64,000 bases of DNA from Synechococcus sp. KORDI-49 (GCF_000737575.1 NZ_CP006270.1:2421163-2485162), one strand, 5' to 3'; positions 9,138 through 18,228 are shown, counted from the first letter of the stretch. Notes: a model not told the origin generated them from the sequence alone. Program-made: numbers and translations.

Positions 9138-10136
9138 TCACAGATTGAGCAGGCAGTTCTCAACTTCCACCCAGCTGTCACAGACAGGTTTGAACTTGCG
9201 CAGGATCAGATTGTGCAGCCGTTCATTGGTCGGGTGTGAAATGAAGCAGCCGCGCCGGACCGGACAGCAGAGTTCACCCTCCCGGGTCTCGATGCCGTGT
9301 TGAAAATGGGCGGTCCGCATCACATCACAGAGCAGAGCGAGTGGGGCGCCTGTTTGTTCCCAGCCGGGGTCGATCCAGAGTTTTCCGTAGCGGAGCAGGT
9401 CGATGCCGGCGATGTGCGTGATCAGCCATCCGATGATCTGGCCACGGTCGCCGCGCAACAACCGACTGAACCGATGTTCCGGTTCCCATGAGTAGCTGTT
9501 GTCTGCTGGATCCCAGGGGGCTCCGATCGGCTCGGATCCGCTGTGCTTCAGCCGCTGCTGCAGTTCCGATGTGAGTTTCCGCGGGTAGGGCTCGATGTGC
9601 CATTGCGCACGACGGCTCATCCGTGCCACGGACTGTTCAAGCCGGATCAGCAGTGGCTCGACGCGGCAGCGGTCGGAGAGGGTGACCACCACTTTTCCGG
9701 GAGAGGTCGTCCATCCGTCTCGTCGGGGGGTGAGTTTGTGCAGTGCCGCTGTGCAGGGGCGCTCCAGCGGGATGGAGAGATGCAGCCTGCTGATGCCGTC
9801 CTGAGTGGCTGCGCTGCGAATGTGCTGCAGCAGTCGGCTGGCCACCCCCTTCCGGCGTTCGTCTGGCGTCACGACCAGGCTCACGACAGAAAGGATGGTT
9901 CCTGACTCTGAAGCGATCCGTTTCGCGAGCAACAGTCCACAGGGGCGGTTGTGGACGTCTTTGGCCCCCCAGGCCTGCCACGTGACTCCGATCTCAGCGA
10001 TGCGGGGGCGCAGGATCGCTGAACAGAGGTGGCTGAAGCTGCGGCTGACCTGATCAGCTGTCAGCAGCTCCAGGTGGTGATCATGGGAATCGCTCAAGGC
10101 GGAGATGGTGGATCCGGGCGGCGAGCGGCAGATCAA
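9138..10136 (-). CDS. GNAT-family N-acetyltransferase
   Basis: A 332-aa protein with a GNAT acetyl-CoA loop [16 protein letters not shown] (about residues 87-102) in the N-terminal half, preceded by strand-forming residues as in the fold. The C-terminal half (about 140-332) may be a second, degenerate acetyltransferase-like domain with no clear CoA loop. It converges on the 999-aa protein gene and is divergent from glyQ. Substrate unknown. The start may be internal, because the first 15 residues look weak. Confidence 0.75.
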   Translation of the reverse strand: MICRSPPGSTISALSDSHDHHLELLTADQVSRSFSHLCSAILRPRIAEIGVTWQAWGAKDVHNRPCGLLLAKRIASESGTILSVVSLVVTPDERRKGVASRLLQHIRSAATQDGISRLHLSIPLERPCTAALHKLTPRRDGWTTSPGKVVVTLSDRCRVEPLLIRLEQSVARMSRRAQWHIEPYPRKLTSELQQRLKHSGSEPIGAPWDPADNSYSWEPEHRFSRLLRGDRGQIIGWLITHIAGIDLLRYGKLWIDPGWEQTGAPLALLCDVMRTAHFQHGIETREGELCCPVRRGCFISHPTNERLHNLILRKFKPVCDSWVEVENCLLNL

Positions 10137-10174
10137 CCTTTCGGCAGAATCCTCAGGCAGGCGCGCGGTTGACA

Positions 10175-11074
10175 GTGCACTTCCAGGACATCATCAGCAC
10201 CCTCAACCGCTTCTGGGCAGACCAGGGCTGCCTGTTGCTGCAGCCCTATGACACCGAAAAGGGGGCGGGCACCATGAGTCCGCACACGGTGCTGAGGGCC
10301 ATCGGTCCTGAACCCTGGGCCGTGGCCTACCCGGAGCCCTGCCGACGTCCCACCGACGGCCGCTACGGCGATAACCCCAACCGCGCCCAGCACTACTTCC
10401 AATACCAGGTGCTGATCAAGCCATCTCCCGATGGCATTCAGGAGACCTACCTCGCCTCCCTGGAGGCCCTTGGCATTCAGGCGGCCGATCACGACATTCG
10501 TTTCGTCGAGGACAACTGGGAATCCCCCACCCTCGGGGCCTGGGGTGTGGGGTGGGAGGTGTGGCTGGATGGCATGGAGGTCACCCAGTTCACCTATTTC
10601 CAGCAATGCGGCGGCATCGACTGCAAACCGGTGTCGATCGAAATCACCTACGGCCTCGAGCGGCTGGCGATGTACCTGCAGGACGTGGAAAGCATCTGGG
10701 ATCTGAGCTGGAATGCCTCGCGCAGCTATGGCGACATCTGGCTGCCCTTCGAGAAAGGTCAGTGCCAATTCAATTTCGAGGGGTCTGACCCTGAACGGCT
10801 CAAGCAGCTCTTCGCCATCTATGAGGCCGAAGCCTCTGATCTGATCGAGCAGCAGCTGCCCGCACCGGCACTGGACTTCGTGCTCAAGTGCAGCCACACC
10901 TTCAACCTGCTCGAGGCCCGCGGCGTGATCTCGGTGACCGAACGCACGGCCACCATCGGTCGGATCCGCAACCTGGCACGCAAGGTGGCGGAAGCCTGGT
11001 TGGCGGAACGGGAAGCTCTCGGGTTCCCTCTGCTGAGCGAGGCCAAAGCGTCCGAGACGGTGCCTGTGGCCTAG
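10175..11074 (+). CDS. glyQ: glycyl-tRNA synthetase alpha subunit
   Basis: A 299-aa class II aminoacyl-tRNA synthetase catalytic subunit of the alpha2beta2 bacterial type. [36 protein letters not shown] and the [10 protein letters not shown] region are characteristic. I prefer the GTG at 10175, which gives the family's usual short N-terminus; a TTG at 10169 would add two residues. The beta subunit gene is not in this window. Confidence 0.95.
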   Translation: MHFQDIISTLNRFWADQGCLLLQPYDTEKGAGTMSPHTVLRAIGPEPWAVAYPEPCRRPTDGRYGDNPNRAQHYFQYQVLIKPSPDGIQETYLASLEALGIQAADHDIRFVEDNWESPTLGAWGVGWEVWLDGMEVTQFTYFQQCGGIDCKPVSIEITYGLERLAMYLQDVESIWDLSWNASRSYGDIWLPFEKGQCQFNFEGSDPERLKQLFAIYEAEASDLIEQQLPAPALDFVLKCSHTFNLLEARGVISVTERTATIGRIRNLARKVAEAWLAEREALGFPLLSEAKASETVPVA

Positions 11075-11152
11075 TCATCCAGGCGGGGAACTCTTCCTGC
11101 AGCCTGGCGAATTCTCCTGACCCGTTCATGGCCTGTCTGCAGCATCGCTCTG

Positions 11153-13006
11153 ATGCTGTTTCTGCTGCTTCTGCTGCGCGGTCTGATCTGGGGAGCTCCG
11201 CAGCCCGGTGGACAGGATCCCTCCGCGGTGATCCGCAGCGGCTCGCGTGAACCCCGGGTCCTCGTCGGGCGGGTGCTGGCGGATGCGCGGCAGTTCGATC
11301 CAGGCTGTTCCGTGTTGCTTCAGGTGCAGCGGCTCGATGGCCAGCGCCGGCACGGGCGCACGGAGCTGCAGTGGCGGCAGTGCGGGCTTTCTCTCCAGCA
11401 GGGTTGGCGCGTGCGTGCCGTCGGAGACTTGACGCCACCTGATCAGGGGGCTCATCCCCTCCTCCCGGGAGCAGCGGAGCGGCTGGCATCCCGTGGCAGC
11501 TGGAGTCAGCTCAGGGTGTCACAGCTGGAGGTTCTCGAGCGTCCGTGGACGCCACTGGCGGATGCCCGTCGCTCGATCGCGCGGGGGATGCAGCAGCTGG
11601 CCGGCCCCGAACGGGGCGGACTGCTGGCGGCGCTGGTGCTCGGGGGTGCTCAGGTGCAGCTGCCGGAATCCCTGCGTCAGTCCTTTCGGGTGGCTGGCCT
11701 GTCTCATGCCCTGGCCGCTTCTGGATTTCACCTGTCCGTTCTGCTCGGGGCAGCACTGTCGCTCGGTCGGTTGTTGCCGCGATCGGGTCGACTCGCTGTA
11801 GCGGCCCTGGCGCTGGCGGGCTTCCTGATGCTGGCCGGGCCTCAACCTTCGGTGGTCCGGGCGGTGCTGATGGGAGGGATCGCTCTGCTGATCCGGGAAT
11901 CCGGGGAACGCAGCCGGGGCTTCGGGGTGCTGTTGCTCACGCTCAACGGGATGCTGCTGTTGCATCCGGCCTGGGCCCGCTCGATCGGCTTTCAGCTCAG
12001 TGCAGCGGCCACGGCCGGTCTGATGCTCACGGCGCCTCGACTGGAACAGGCTCTGGTGCGGCGGCTGCCACGGCGATGCCGCTGGCTGGCGCCGGCACTG
12101 TCCGTTCCTCTGGCGGCGATGGCCTGGACGCTGCCGCTGCAGTTGCTGCATTTCGGCTCGACCCCGCTGTATGCCCTGCCGGCCAATCTGCTGGCGGCAC
12201 CATTGCTGGCTCCGCTGACGCTCTCCGCCATCGCCCTGGCCCTGGGAGTGCTGGTGCTTCCAACTGGCTTTCTGCAGCTGCTGTGCTGGCCGGTCCAGCA
12301 GCTCGCCGGAGTGCTGATCGTGCTGGTGAACTGGATCAGCAGCTGGCCCGCCGCTCAGCTGCTCACCGGCCGGCCGCAGCTCTGGCTGGTGCTGCTGCTG
12401 GCCGCTGCCTTTCTGCCCTGGTTGATGCCGGCCCCGAACCGGGTCCGACTGGCTGCAGTGCTGCTGTTGCCCGTCGTTGTTTGTTTGCACGCCGGCATGC
12501 AGCTGGCGGATGGGCTGGTCTTTGTCCATCGCCATGGCCGGCACTGGCTGCTGGCCCGCCACCGCGGACGAGCTGCGCTGGTGGTCAGCCATGCAGACAA
12601 GTCCAGCTGCCGCATGGCCCGCCGCCTCATGGATGGTTACGGCCACCAACGGCTGGACTGGCTGCTTTTGCTGGATCCGGTTCCCTCCGCTGGGGTCAGC
12701 TGCTGGCAGGGCCTGGCCCGGCACGTTTCGGCCATGCAGCAGGGCCAGCCAGCTCTGGCTCCGGGGCAACGGCTCATCAGTGCAGGACTGTCGGTGGAGC
12801 TGCTCGCGCATCGCGGTGAGCCACTGCTGCTTCGGATCGGCCGTCAGCGCTGGCAGGTGCTGCTCCGCCCTCAGTCCCTCTGGTCGCTGCAGGACGCTGA
12901 CGTCCTCAGCACCGGCATCACCGGCACCTGGCTGGGATTCCGCCCTTCATCTCAGCAACGCCGCTGGCTGATGGCCCATGGAGGCAGCCTGAAGGTCGCC
13001 GACTAA
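11153..13006 (+). CDS. comEC: ComEC/Rec2-family DNA-uptake channel protein
   Basis: A 617-aa polytopic membrane protein. The N-terminal hydrophobic segment and OB-like region (about 1-150) are followed by the competence domain with SHALAASGFHLSVLLGAAL (about 182-200) and many transmembrane helices up to about residue 440. A C-terminal metallo-beta-lactamase-like part is degenerate: no intact HxHxDH is seen. In other bacteria ComEC translocates single-stranded DNA across the inner membrane during transformation. It lies directly upstream of the tRNA that serves as the integration site. Confidence 0.88.
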   Translation: MLFLLLLLRGLIWGAPQPGGQDPSAVIRSGSREPRVLVGRVLADARQFDPGCSVLLQVQRLDGQRRHGRTELQWRQCGLSLQQGWRVRAVGDLTPPDQGAHPLLPGAAERLASRGSWSQLRVSQLEVLERPWTPLADARRSIARGMQQLAGPERGGLLAALVLGGAQVQLPESLRQSFRVAGLSHALAASGFHLSVLLGAALSLGRLLPRSGRLAVAALALAGFLMLAGPQPSVVRAVLMGGIALLIRESGERSRGFGVLLLTLNGMLLLHPAWARSIGFQLSAAATAGLMLTAPRLEQALVRRLPRRCRWLAPALSVPLAAMAWTLPLQLLHFGSTPLYALPANLLAAPLLAPLTLSAIALALGVLVLPTGFLQLLCWPVQQLAGVLIVLVNWISSWPAAQLLTGRPQLWLVLLLAAAFLPWLMPAPNRVRLAAVLLLPVVVCLHAGMQLADGLVFVHRHGRHWLLARHRGRAALVVSHADKSSCRMARRLMDGYGHQRLDWLLLLDPVPSAGVSCWQGLARHVSAMQQGQPALAPGQRLISAGLSVELLAHRGEPLLLRIGRQRWQVLLRPQSLWSLQDADVLSTGITGTWLGFRPSSQQRRWLMAHGGSLKVAD

Positions 13007-13031
13007 AGTTCTGAAGCGCCGGATGGCGTCT

Positions 13032-13118
13032 GGAGAGGTGGCAGAGTCCGGTTGATTGCGCACGACTCGAAATCGTGTAGGGGTCACACCCTCGTGGGTT
13101 CGAATCCCACCCTCTCCG
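13032..13118 (+). tRNA. tRNA-Ser(CGA)
   Basis: An 87-nt class II tRNA: acceptor GGAGAGG pairs with CCTCTCC, the discriminator is G, the anticodon stem CACGA/TCGTG encloses loop CTCGAAA (anticodon CGA), and a long variable arm and T-loop GGTTCGAATCC are present. CCA is not encoded. Its last bases form the left attachment core of the integrative element, so integration leaves the tRNA intact. Confidence 0.97.
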
Positions 13119-13121
13119 TTT
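13107..13121 (+). other. attL core (15 bp, tRNA-Ser 3' end)
   Basis: CCACCCTCTCCGTTT covers the T-stem/acceptor 3' strand, the discriminator and three downstream T residues. An identical copy lies at 50721-50735 and a 14-bp copy at 55338-55351. Confidence 0.92.
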
Positions 13122-13232
13122 CTACAGCATCCTGAGTTGTTCAGGGTTGTTCAGAATCCGTTGCAGCGCAATGGGTCTGGTCGTTTTTATTGTCTGCCGT
13201 TGTCCTGTTTTGTGCGTGAGTGTGCGTCAGCG

Positions 13233-13294
13233 GTGTTAGGTAATGTGTTAGGTATTGACGAGCAGGTGTTAGGTATTAATATCCGTGTTAGGTA
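13233..13294 (+). promoter_or_regulatory. four GTGTTAGGTA repeats, probable integrase arm-type sites
   Basis: Copies start at 13233, 13245, 13266 and 13285 (spacings 12, 21 and 19 bp), all in the same orientation. The last ends nine bases before the integrase start codon, so bound integrase could repress its own gene. Two further copies with the same 12-bp spacing lie at the other end (50628 and 50640). The pairing of ends and the position between att core and integrase support the arm-site interpretation. Confidence 0.8.
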
Positions 13295-13303
13295 ATCCTT
13301 CAG

Positions 13304-14539
13304 ATGCCTTTCACCGACAGCGATTTAAGGGCGTTAAAACCGCAAGCGAAGCAATATCGCGTTGCGACTGGGAATGGTCTGTTTGTAGTCGTCTATCCGA
13401 ACGGCAGCAAGTACTTCGTCTGGGGATATCGGTTCCCACCTGGTCGTGGTGGTCAGCAGAGGTGGCACCACATCGGTGTGTATGGACGTGGTTCAGGGCA
13501 ATGGACCCTCAAGGCAGCACGGGATGAAAAGGACCGTCTGGACCTGATGAGGAAGGAGGGGCAAGACCCCAGGGCAGTGAAGGCAGATGCCAAGAGAGCA
13601 GTCGAGAAGCAAACAGTTGTTCCCAACCTCAAGGCGGTCGCTGAGGACTACCTAGAGCGTTCACGGAATCGCCAATCAACCGTGAACGACTACCGCAACA
13701 TGCTGTTCAACCAGGTTTTGCCTGTTCTGGGTGAGGAGTCACCTGTGAACCGCTTTGAGTGGGACAAAGGCGGCAGACAGAAAGTCCTGGATCTGAAGAA
13801 GGGGATAGAGGCAAGAGGGTCGCTCTATCAGTCCGACAAGTGCCTCATGGTGATGAGGTCGATGTTTGAGCACGCCATCGACAACGGGTGGATGCAACCA
13901 CCGAACCCAGCACTGGGGTCGAAGGGTGCCAAGTCGAAGCACGAACCCAAGCACCACCCAACTCTGGAGTGGAACCAGTTGCCTGACTTCTTTGACGCTC
14001 TGCAGAGGAACGATCCAAAGGGTTCGTTCGTTGTGGTGTCAGCGGTCAAGGTCCTGTTCCTCACTTTTCTGAGGGTGAACTCCTTGGCAGGTTTGAGGTG
14101 GGATGAGTTGGATGAGAAGAAAGGAATCTGGACTGTCCCTGCTTCACGGATGAAGAACAACAAGGACCATCACGTCCCACTGACCAATCAAATCCTTGAC
14201 GTTCTGGAGGACCTCAGGACGCTGAACGGACATCAGGACTACGCGTTCTTCACAGGCAGAACGGGGAAGCACCCCTACATGAACCCTTCATCGATCAATG
14301 CCCACCTGATCAAGTTGGGATACAAGGGGATCCTTGTCGGGCATGGAGTGCGAGCAATTCCACTGACGGCAGGTCAAGAGGTGCTGGGATTTGCTCCTGA
14401 AGTCATTCAGAGGCAGATGGCGCACAGTATTGGCGACAAGGTTCGACAGGCATATGACCGATCGAAAATGATGGAAGAGAGAAAGGCATTCATGGTTGCT
14501 TGGTGCGATGCACTTTCTGATCAAGGGTTAATCACATAA
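13304..14539 (+). CDS. int: P4-type tyrosine integrase
   Basis: A 411-aa site-specific recombinase. The N-terminal arm-binding domain (about 1-90, DUF4102-like: FTDSDLRALKP, GYRFPPGRG) and core-binding domain (about 110-200) precede a catalytic domain. Catalytic residues are R257 (FLRVNSLAGLRW), H347 and R350 (HGVR), H374 (QMAH) and the nucleophile Y384 (RQAYDRS). Length and motif order match integrases of P4-like and tRNA-targeting islands. It lies 183 bp from the tRNA end, reading into the element, and should catalyse integration and, with a directionality factor, excision. Confidence 0.95.
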   Translation: MPFTDSDLRALKPQAKQYRVATGNGLFVVVYPNGSKYFVWGYRFPPGRGGQQRWHHIGVYGRGSGQWTLKAARDEKDRLDLMRKEGQDPRAVKADAKRAVEKQTVVPNLKAVAEDYLERSRNRQSTVNDYRNMLFNQVLPVLGEESPVNRFEWDKGGRQKVLDLKKGIEARGSLYQSDKCLMVMRSMFEHAIDNGWMQPPNPALGSKGAKSKHEPKHHPTLEWNQLPDFFDALQRNDPKGSFVVVSAVKVLFLTFLRVNSLAGLRWDELDEKKGIWTVPASRMKNNKDHHVPLTNQILDVLEDLRTLNGHQDYAFFTGRTGKHPYMNPSSINAHLIKLGYKGILVGHGVRAIPLTAGQEVLGFAPEVIQRQMAHSIGDKVRQAYDRSKMMEERKAFMVAWCDALSDQGLIT

Positions 14540-14555
14540 AAGTATCGATAATCAC

Positions 14556-14586
14556 TTCTGACGGTTATCACCTCCTGACGGTTATC
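14556..14586 (+). repeat. tandem TCTGACGGTTATC-type repeat behind the integrase
   Basis: TTCTGACGGTTATC (14556-14569) and TCCTGACGGTTATC (14573-14586) are directly repeated 17 bp apart, between the integrase stop and a small membrane protein gene. It may be a protein-binding pair; no function is shown. Confidence 0.6.
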
Positions 14587-14654
14587 CCTAAAGACCATTG
14601 CCCACAGGAGGTATAACGTTAACTTTACGGTTACCAGAGTGATGTTGATGATCT

Positions 14655-14876
14655 GTGGAGTTACTTCAACGAATGAGGATTGTTGGTAGCGGATTAATCA
14701 TTGCTGCTTATTTCATCACTCTGAATCTTGATGTTGTGACTGGTGTTGCTGTTCACTTGACAGCAATGATTATCTCAGTGCCTTATTTCATTAAATCGAA
14801 AGCATGGGATGTGGTAATTATGATGACTTTTCTTATGACGATAGGAGCAGGGAGACTTGTTACGGCAGCGATATGA
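14655..14876 (+). CDS. small membrane protein
   Basis: A 73-aa protein from a GTG start (an ATG at 14673 would give 67 aa). It is almost entirely hydrophobic with three segments (about 9-25, 28-46, 51-70), and the connecting region contains the motif VPYFIKSKAWDVVIM. Small membrane proteins of this sort occur in cyanobacteria and cyanophages, but I cannot confirm homology from sequence alone. No function assigned. Confidence 0.6.
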   Translation: MELLQRMRIVGSGLIIAAYFITLNLDVVTGVAVHLTAMIISVPYFIKSKAWDVVIMMTFLMTIGAGRLVTAAI

Positions 14877-15250
14877 ATCATCTAATTATTCGCTCGCAAG
14901 AATTGCCTTGTACGACTGATTTTGCATTGTTAATCTGTTAATTTGTTATCGCTTTCTGTATAAGGCGTCTTATTTGCCGTGACACTTATAAGTGGTTCAT
15001 TCCGCAAAGGTTCAAATAAATGGGGTAGAGCGAGTGATCTAAGGGAGTGTGTTATTAGATGACTCCCTTCTCGAAGGTCGAAACTATATAAATAAATGCA
15101 TACATGACATGAAATTATATGGAATTGTCCAAGTGAGATCGAATTAGCGACAGGAATGAAAAGACCCCGCCTGCCTGTACGGCAAATGGGGTCTTGCGTA
15201 ACAATAAATCCACCTGTTTTTATTTATCAGTTCTATACCCAGGAAGACAC
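14877..15250. other. 374-bp non-coding stretch with late-promoter-like box and hairpin
   Basis: No convincing gene. It holds a GTTAATC-type repeat (14929-14949), a TATAAATA box (15087-15094) and a strong hairpin whose arms AAGACCCC/GGGGTCTT enclose a GCC/GGC inner stem (about 15161-15196) without a T-tract. These lie ahead of the 15251-16438 gene block. Confidence 0.6.
15087..15094 (+). promoter_or_regulatory. T4-late-promoter-like TATAAATA box
   Basis: The octamer TATAAATA is the consensus of T4-type phage late promoters, read by RNA polymerase with gp55 and the sliding clamp. It stands about 155 bp upstream of the 58-aa gene and upstream of the gene for the protein with a capsid-targeting-like N-terminus. 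In an AT-rich intergenic stretch an octamer can occur by chance, so this is suggestive only. Confidence 0.4.
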
Positions 15251-15427
15251 ATGCCTTCTATTCAAAGCGGAAAGAATATCAGTATCCATTTTACTGAAGA
15301 TGAAATCCCTTTACTCGATGAGTTTGAGCAGTATCGCAAGCAGAACTACATCAATCGTTCTGGTTGGGTCAAACAACATATGAAAAAAGCATTGACCGAA
15401 AACAAAAGACGACTTGCGTTTAGATGA
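15251..15427 (+). CDS. 58-aa protein, possible ribbon-helix-helix type
   Basis: Starts MPSIQSGKNISIHFTEDEIP after an AGGAAG ribosome-binding site (15241-15246). The pattern of a short strand (KNISIHFT), then helix (EIPLLDEFEQYRKQ) and NRSGWVKQHMKKAL helix resembles a ribbon-helix-helix DNA-binding protein. Followed one base later by a 41-aa gene. Function inferred only from the pattern. Confidence 0.55.
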   Translation: MPSIQSGKNISIHFTEDEIPLLDEFEQYRKQNYINRSGWVKQHMKKALTENKRRLAFR

Positions 15428-15428
15428 A

Positions 15429-15554
15429 ATGAAAAACCTGAATATCAAAGCATTGACTTACGAAATGTTGGTCGAACTATCTGGAAAGAAGAGCAAACAT
15501 GATATCGAAAAGTATCTTGATCAATTAATCAAAGACATATACGCGAGGAAGTGA
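15429..15554 (+). CDS. 41-aa small protein
   Basis: ATG at 15429, one base after the preceding stop; product begins MKNLNIKALTYEMLVELSGK and is helical and charged. Too short for a family call. Tight spacing suggests translation with the preceding gene. Confidence 0.45.
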   Translation: MKNLNIKALTYEMLVELSGKKSKHDIEKYLDQLIKDIYARK

Positions 15555-15797
15555 TGTAAACCAACTCCAAGACCAAAGAGACTGGGCACCATATCAGTTC
15601 AACAAGTTCCGCAATGGGCAGAGATTCATCCCACTGACCCCAACATGTATCGGACCTGTTTCTTACAAAGCGACCACTTGGCGAAGAAGATTCGAATTCG
15701 TGGGGAGACCAACTGGGTGTATGGAGAAGTACCTCCAACAATTCGTGTGGTGCATCTGATGCACCTTGCAAAGATCACAGCAGGCACCTTGTTTTAA
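15555..15797 (+). other. open but unresolved coding segment (two frames)
   Basis: Two frames are both open and protein-like here. One runs in phase with the 41-aa gene behind its TGA and contains an ATG at 15645 (50 aa, MYRTCFLQSDHLAKKIRIRG...). The other reads DWAPYQFNKFRNGQRF and on to GCMEKYLQQFVWCI but has no ATG, GTG or TTG upstream. A frameshifted or decayed gene is the simplest reading; I cannot choose between the frames. Confidence 0.35.
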
Positions 15798-15811
15798 AAC
15801 AGGAGATACAA

Positions 15812-16438
15812 ATGAAGTCCTATAAGCAATTCATCAGCGAGGCAAGGGAGGTAAAGGCATTTCTTGCTGGTGATCTACCCATAACCAAGAGGAAGAAGAA
15901 GGTTGGTCAGAAGGTCGTTTCAAAAAAGAAGTCCAATGACCTCTCCGCCAGAGGAAATGCATCTGATGTGAGTGTTTCTTCTGCTTCATCACAAGAGGTC
16001 GACAACAGCAACCTCATCCATGTCGGTGGGAACTACATGGGACGTCCTGATTATTCCGAGTCAGTCGACATCGTGGTCGATGCGATGTACCGCCTCTTCC
16101 CACACCCTGAATGGAAGTTGCTGGAGGACACGCAGTCGTCGTTCTATATCTTTCGCACTGATACTCAGCAGGTGTTGGCGAAGGGAGTAGTTGGGTACGA
16201 CAACGCCAAAGAACGTGCCTCATACCTCCGCAAGACACATGGTCTGAAGTTCGACCAGGTGCGCTTCAAGAAGGAGCGTGTGGCGACTGGTAGGTCCTCT
16301 GGTGCATCAGGACGCAGGACTGGTGGTCAGACCTACAGGGGAGGACGCATCGACACTGCAAGGAACTACAACCCTTCCAAGAGAGGGCATTTCAGAGGCG
16401 TCAATTACTCCGATGGGTCCTACGCAGACTTGGATTGA
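15812..16438 (+). CDS. protein with T4-type capsid-targeting-like N-terminus
   Basis: 208 aa. The first ten residues, MKSYKQFISE, match the T4 internal-protein capsid-targeting sequence MKTYQEFIAE at six of ten positions (M, K, Y, F, I, E), with conservative changes at most others. ISE-A fits the prohead-protease rule (I/L-x-E cleavage). Residues 14-60 are lysine- and serine-rich. Residues 75-155 form a compact domain (PEWKLLEDTQSSFYIFRTDTQ, GVVGYDNAKERASYLRKTHG). The tail NYNPSKRGHFRGVNYSDGS + YADLD is shared with a 52-aa protein at 37057. The targeting role is inference from the T4 family rule. Confidence 0.65.
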   Translation: MKSYKQFISEAREVKAFLAGDLPITKRKKKVGQKVVSKKKSNDLSARGNASDVSVSSASSQEVDNSNLIHVGGNYMGRPDYSESVDIVVDAMYRLFPHPEWKLLEDTQSSFYIFRTDTQQVLAKGVVGYDNAKERASYLRKTHGLKFDQVRFKKERVATGRSSGASGRRTGGQTYRGGRIDTARNYNPSKRGHFRGVNYSDGSYADLD

Positions 16439-16551
16439 GCAGGTTGCCGCATCTTGCTCTGCTTTCTGCTGAGGAGAAGGAGAACCGTCAGAAGAGATAG
16501 TGGCGACCGTTCCTGGTTCAGTTGCCCGCAGGAAATAAACAGGCAGCAGAA

Positions 16552-17007
16552 CTAATACTTTTTTCTTGCCTGACTAACTACAACAAGCACTGGTCCGAAA
16601 GCAAAAAGAGACGAAATTGCAATATTGCCCAACCTGTTCTGACCATCTTCTTTCCATGCATTTACATTATTCACGATACCAACAACGCCGAATATAATCA
16701 CCACCAAATAAACAAGTGCCTGAGTCTTTGCCGCTGTCAAAACCTTGGGGTCAATGCCTTTGACATAACTGAAATCACCTTCCGAGTCAAGGTTGTCGAT
16801 TGCAGTGTCTTTAATGATCGCCTTGAATACTCGATACAGATCCTGAATAATATAGGCACCCAAAAACAAGAATGCAAATGCCCAGAATGCACCTGGTGCC
16901 GCCTTATAGAAACCAATCCCTACATAAAGACCAACAATCCACTTGCCGATGTGAATAAGCAAAAAGATCAAATTAAAGGCAATTCTTTTGATGCTTCTTC
17001 TTCTCAT
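16552..17007 (-). CDS. membrane protein, about four helices
   Basis: A 151-aa protein with a basic N-terminus (MRRRSIKRIAF) and hydrophobic segments at about residues 10-30, 38-58, 97-115 and 130-145. One short acidic loop (DTAIDNLDSEGDF) separates the pairs. Not recognised. AT-rich codon use differs from the GC-rich core, consistent with acquired DNA. Confidence 0.6.
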   Translation of the reverse strand: MRRRSIKRIAFNLIFLLIHIGKWIVGLYVGIGFYKAAPGAFWAFAFLFLGAYIIQDLYRVFKAIIKDTAIDNLDSEGDFSYVKGIDPKVLTAAKTQALVYLVVIIFGVVGIVNNVNAWKEDGQNRLGNIAISSLFAFGPVLVVVSQARKKY

Positions 17008-17082
17008 GCCAAAAGTCTAATCATAATATTAGAGTAGTTGGAATTAAGAGTTAAATCAACAGCGGGATGGCATTCATGGGGA

Positions 17083-18180
17083 TTAAAACTTATTTTTTAT
17101 CCTTTTCAAAAGATCTACAAACCGTCCTGCTAGCGACCTTTTATGGTCTGGTCTTTCATTGATTTCATCAACAGGTGATTCAAATGCTCTCATATACTCC
17201 TCCGAAATTACCTCATACGTTTTCATGTAATCATCAAGAGTATAGTCGTCGTCAAAGTTGAACCTTTCAAGAAGTTTTGAATTGGTCATCGCTTCAAATT
17301 CTTTACGCTTGACCTCTGGGTGATCATCATCATCTTCTGGCGCACAATAGCAATCAACAATCCATTCATTGACCATCGCATTGATTAATTGGTCTCTGGT
17401 ATAAGAACCTGGAATTGAATCAGATGGCATATCTGATACTCCGCAATTTTCCGTGTTATCACCACCAATCCAAGTCGTGATTACTTTCTGATCATAGTTA
17501 ATGCACTTCAGCAAAGTCCCTGCAAGTCTTCGTGTAAGTTTTGCGTGATCAGATGATACTTTTTTCAATGCGAAAATCATAAACCTCATGCTGATATCAA
17601 TATCACCTTTACCAGTTATGTCATTGTCCCAAATATAATCAATACAGGACTCTTTGGCGTCAGGGTTGATATTGACGAGTTCCTCAAGACTAGAGGTTCT
17701 TGAATCTCTAAAGTCAGAGAGAATAAGTTCCTGATGAATTTCATCAGATTTCTTCAGGTAATCAAGCAAGAGAAGGATATTTCCCTTATCAAAATATTCT
17801 CTATATATCGCTCCGCTGTCATCAGAAATGTAGAAATCATATAAATGATCAATGCAAGTCTTAAGATCATTGCAGTTGACAAGTCTAGATAGATCGCCAT
17901 CTGGCATATGCTGAAGCATTGATATTATTTTAATATCTTCCGGGTCGGGTTTAGAGTTTGTGCCATTGCTACCGAATAAGGAGTTGAGTTCTCCGAGATC
18001 ACTAAAACCTTCTTTGGAAGAATATTCAACCAACTGGTCAGTGGTCATACCAAAGAGGTTTATCCTTAAATCAAACTGCTCATCTATACTCAAAGAATTA
18101 TCATCATAATATGCTTTCTCCAGAAGAGACTGGATGATGTCTTCTCTGCTCATGCCATAAGCATCTGATCCTTCAGTCAT
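17083..18180 (-). CDS. acidic protein with repeated alpha-helical modules
   Basis: A 365-aa, strongly acidic, helix-rich protein. Its C-terminal region (YTRDQLINAMVNEWIVDCYC onward to LDDYM) is clearly related to the separate 84-aa protein encoded 49 bp upstream at 18229-18483. A weaker copy is at its N-terminus (SREDIIQSLLEKAYYDD). The last 25 residues are basic (RSLAGRFVDLLKRIKNKF). Function unknown; the gene pair suggests module duplication. Confidence 0.65.
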   Translation of the reverse strand: MTEGSDAYGMSREDIIQSLLEKAYYDDNSLSIDEQFDLRINLFGMTTDQLVEYSSKEGFSDLGELNSLFGSNGTNSKPDPEDIKIISMLQHMPDGDLSRLVNCNDLKTCIDHLYDFYISDDSGAIYREYFDKGNILLLLDYLKKSDEIHQELILSDFRDSRTSSLEELVNINPDAKESCIDYIWDNDITGKGDIDISMRFMIFALKKVSSDHAKLTRRLAGTLLKCINYDQKVITTWIGGDNTENCGVSDMPSDSIPGSYTRDQLINAMVNEWIVDCYCAPEDDDDHPEVKRKEFEAMTNSKLLERFNFDDDYTLDDYMKTYEVISEEYMRAFESPVDEINERPDHKRSLAGRFVDLLKRIKNKF

Positions 18181-18228
18181 GACTTCTGCACCAGAGATAG
18201 CGATTATACAGTCGTCAATACGAATAAA

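Noticed and set aside
11519-12819. Long open frames in other phases over comEC
   Set aside because: Shadow frames of a GC-rich gene; compositions are arginine/alanine- or glutamine-biased and unlike proteins.
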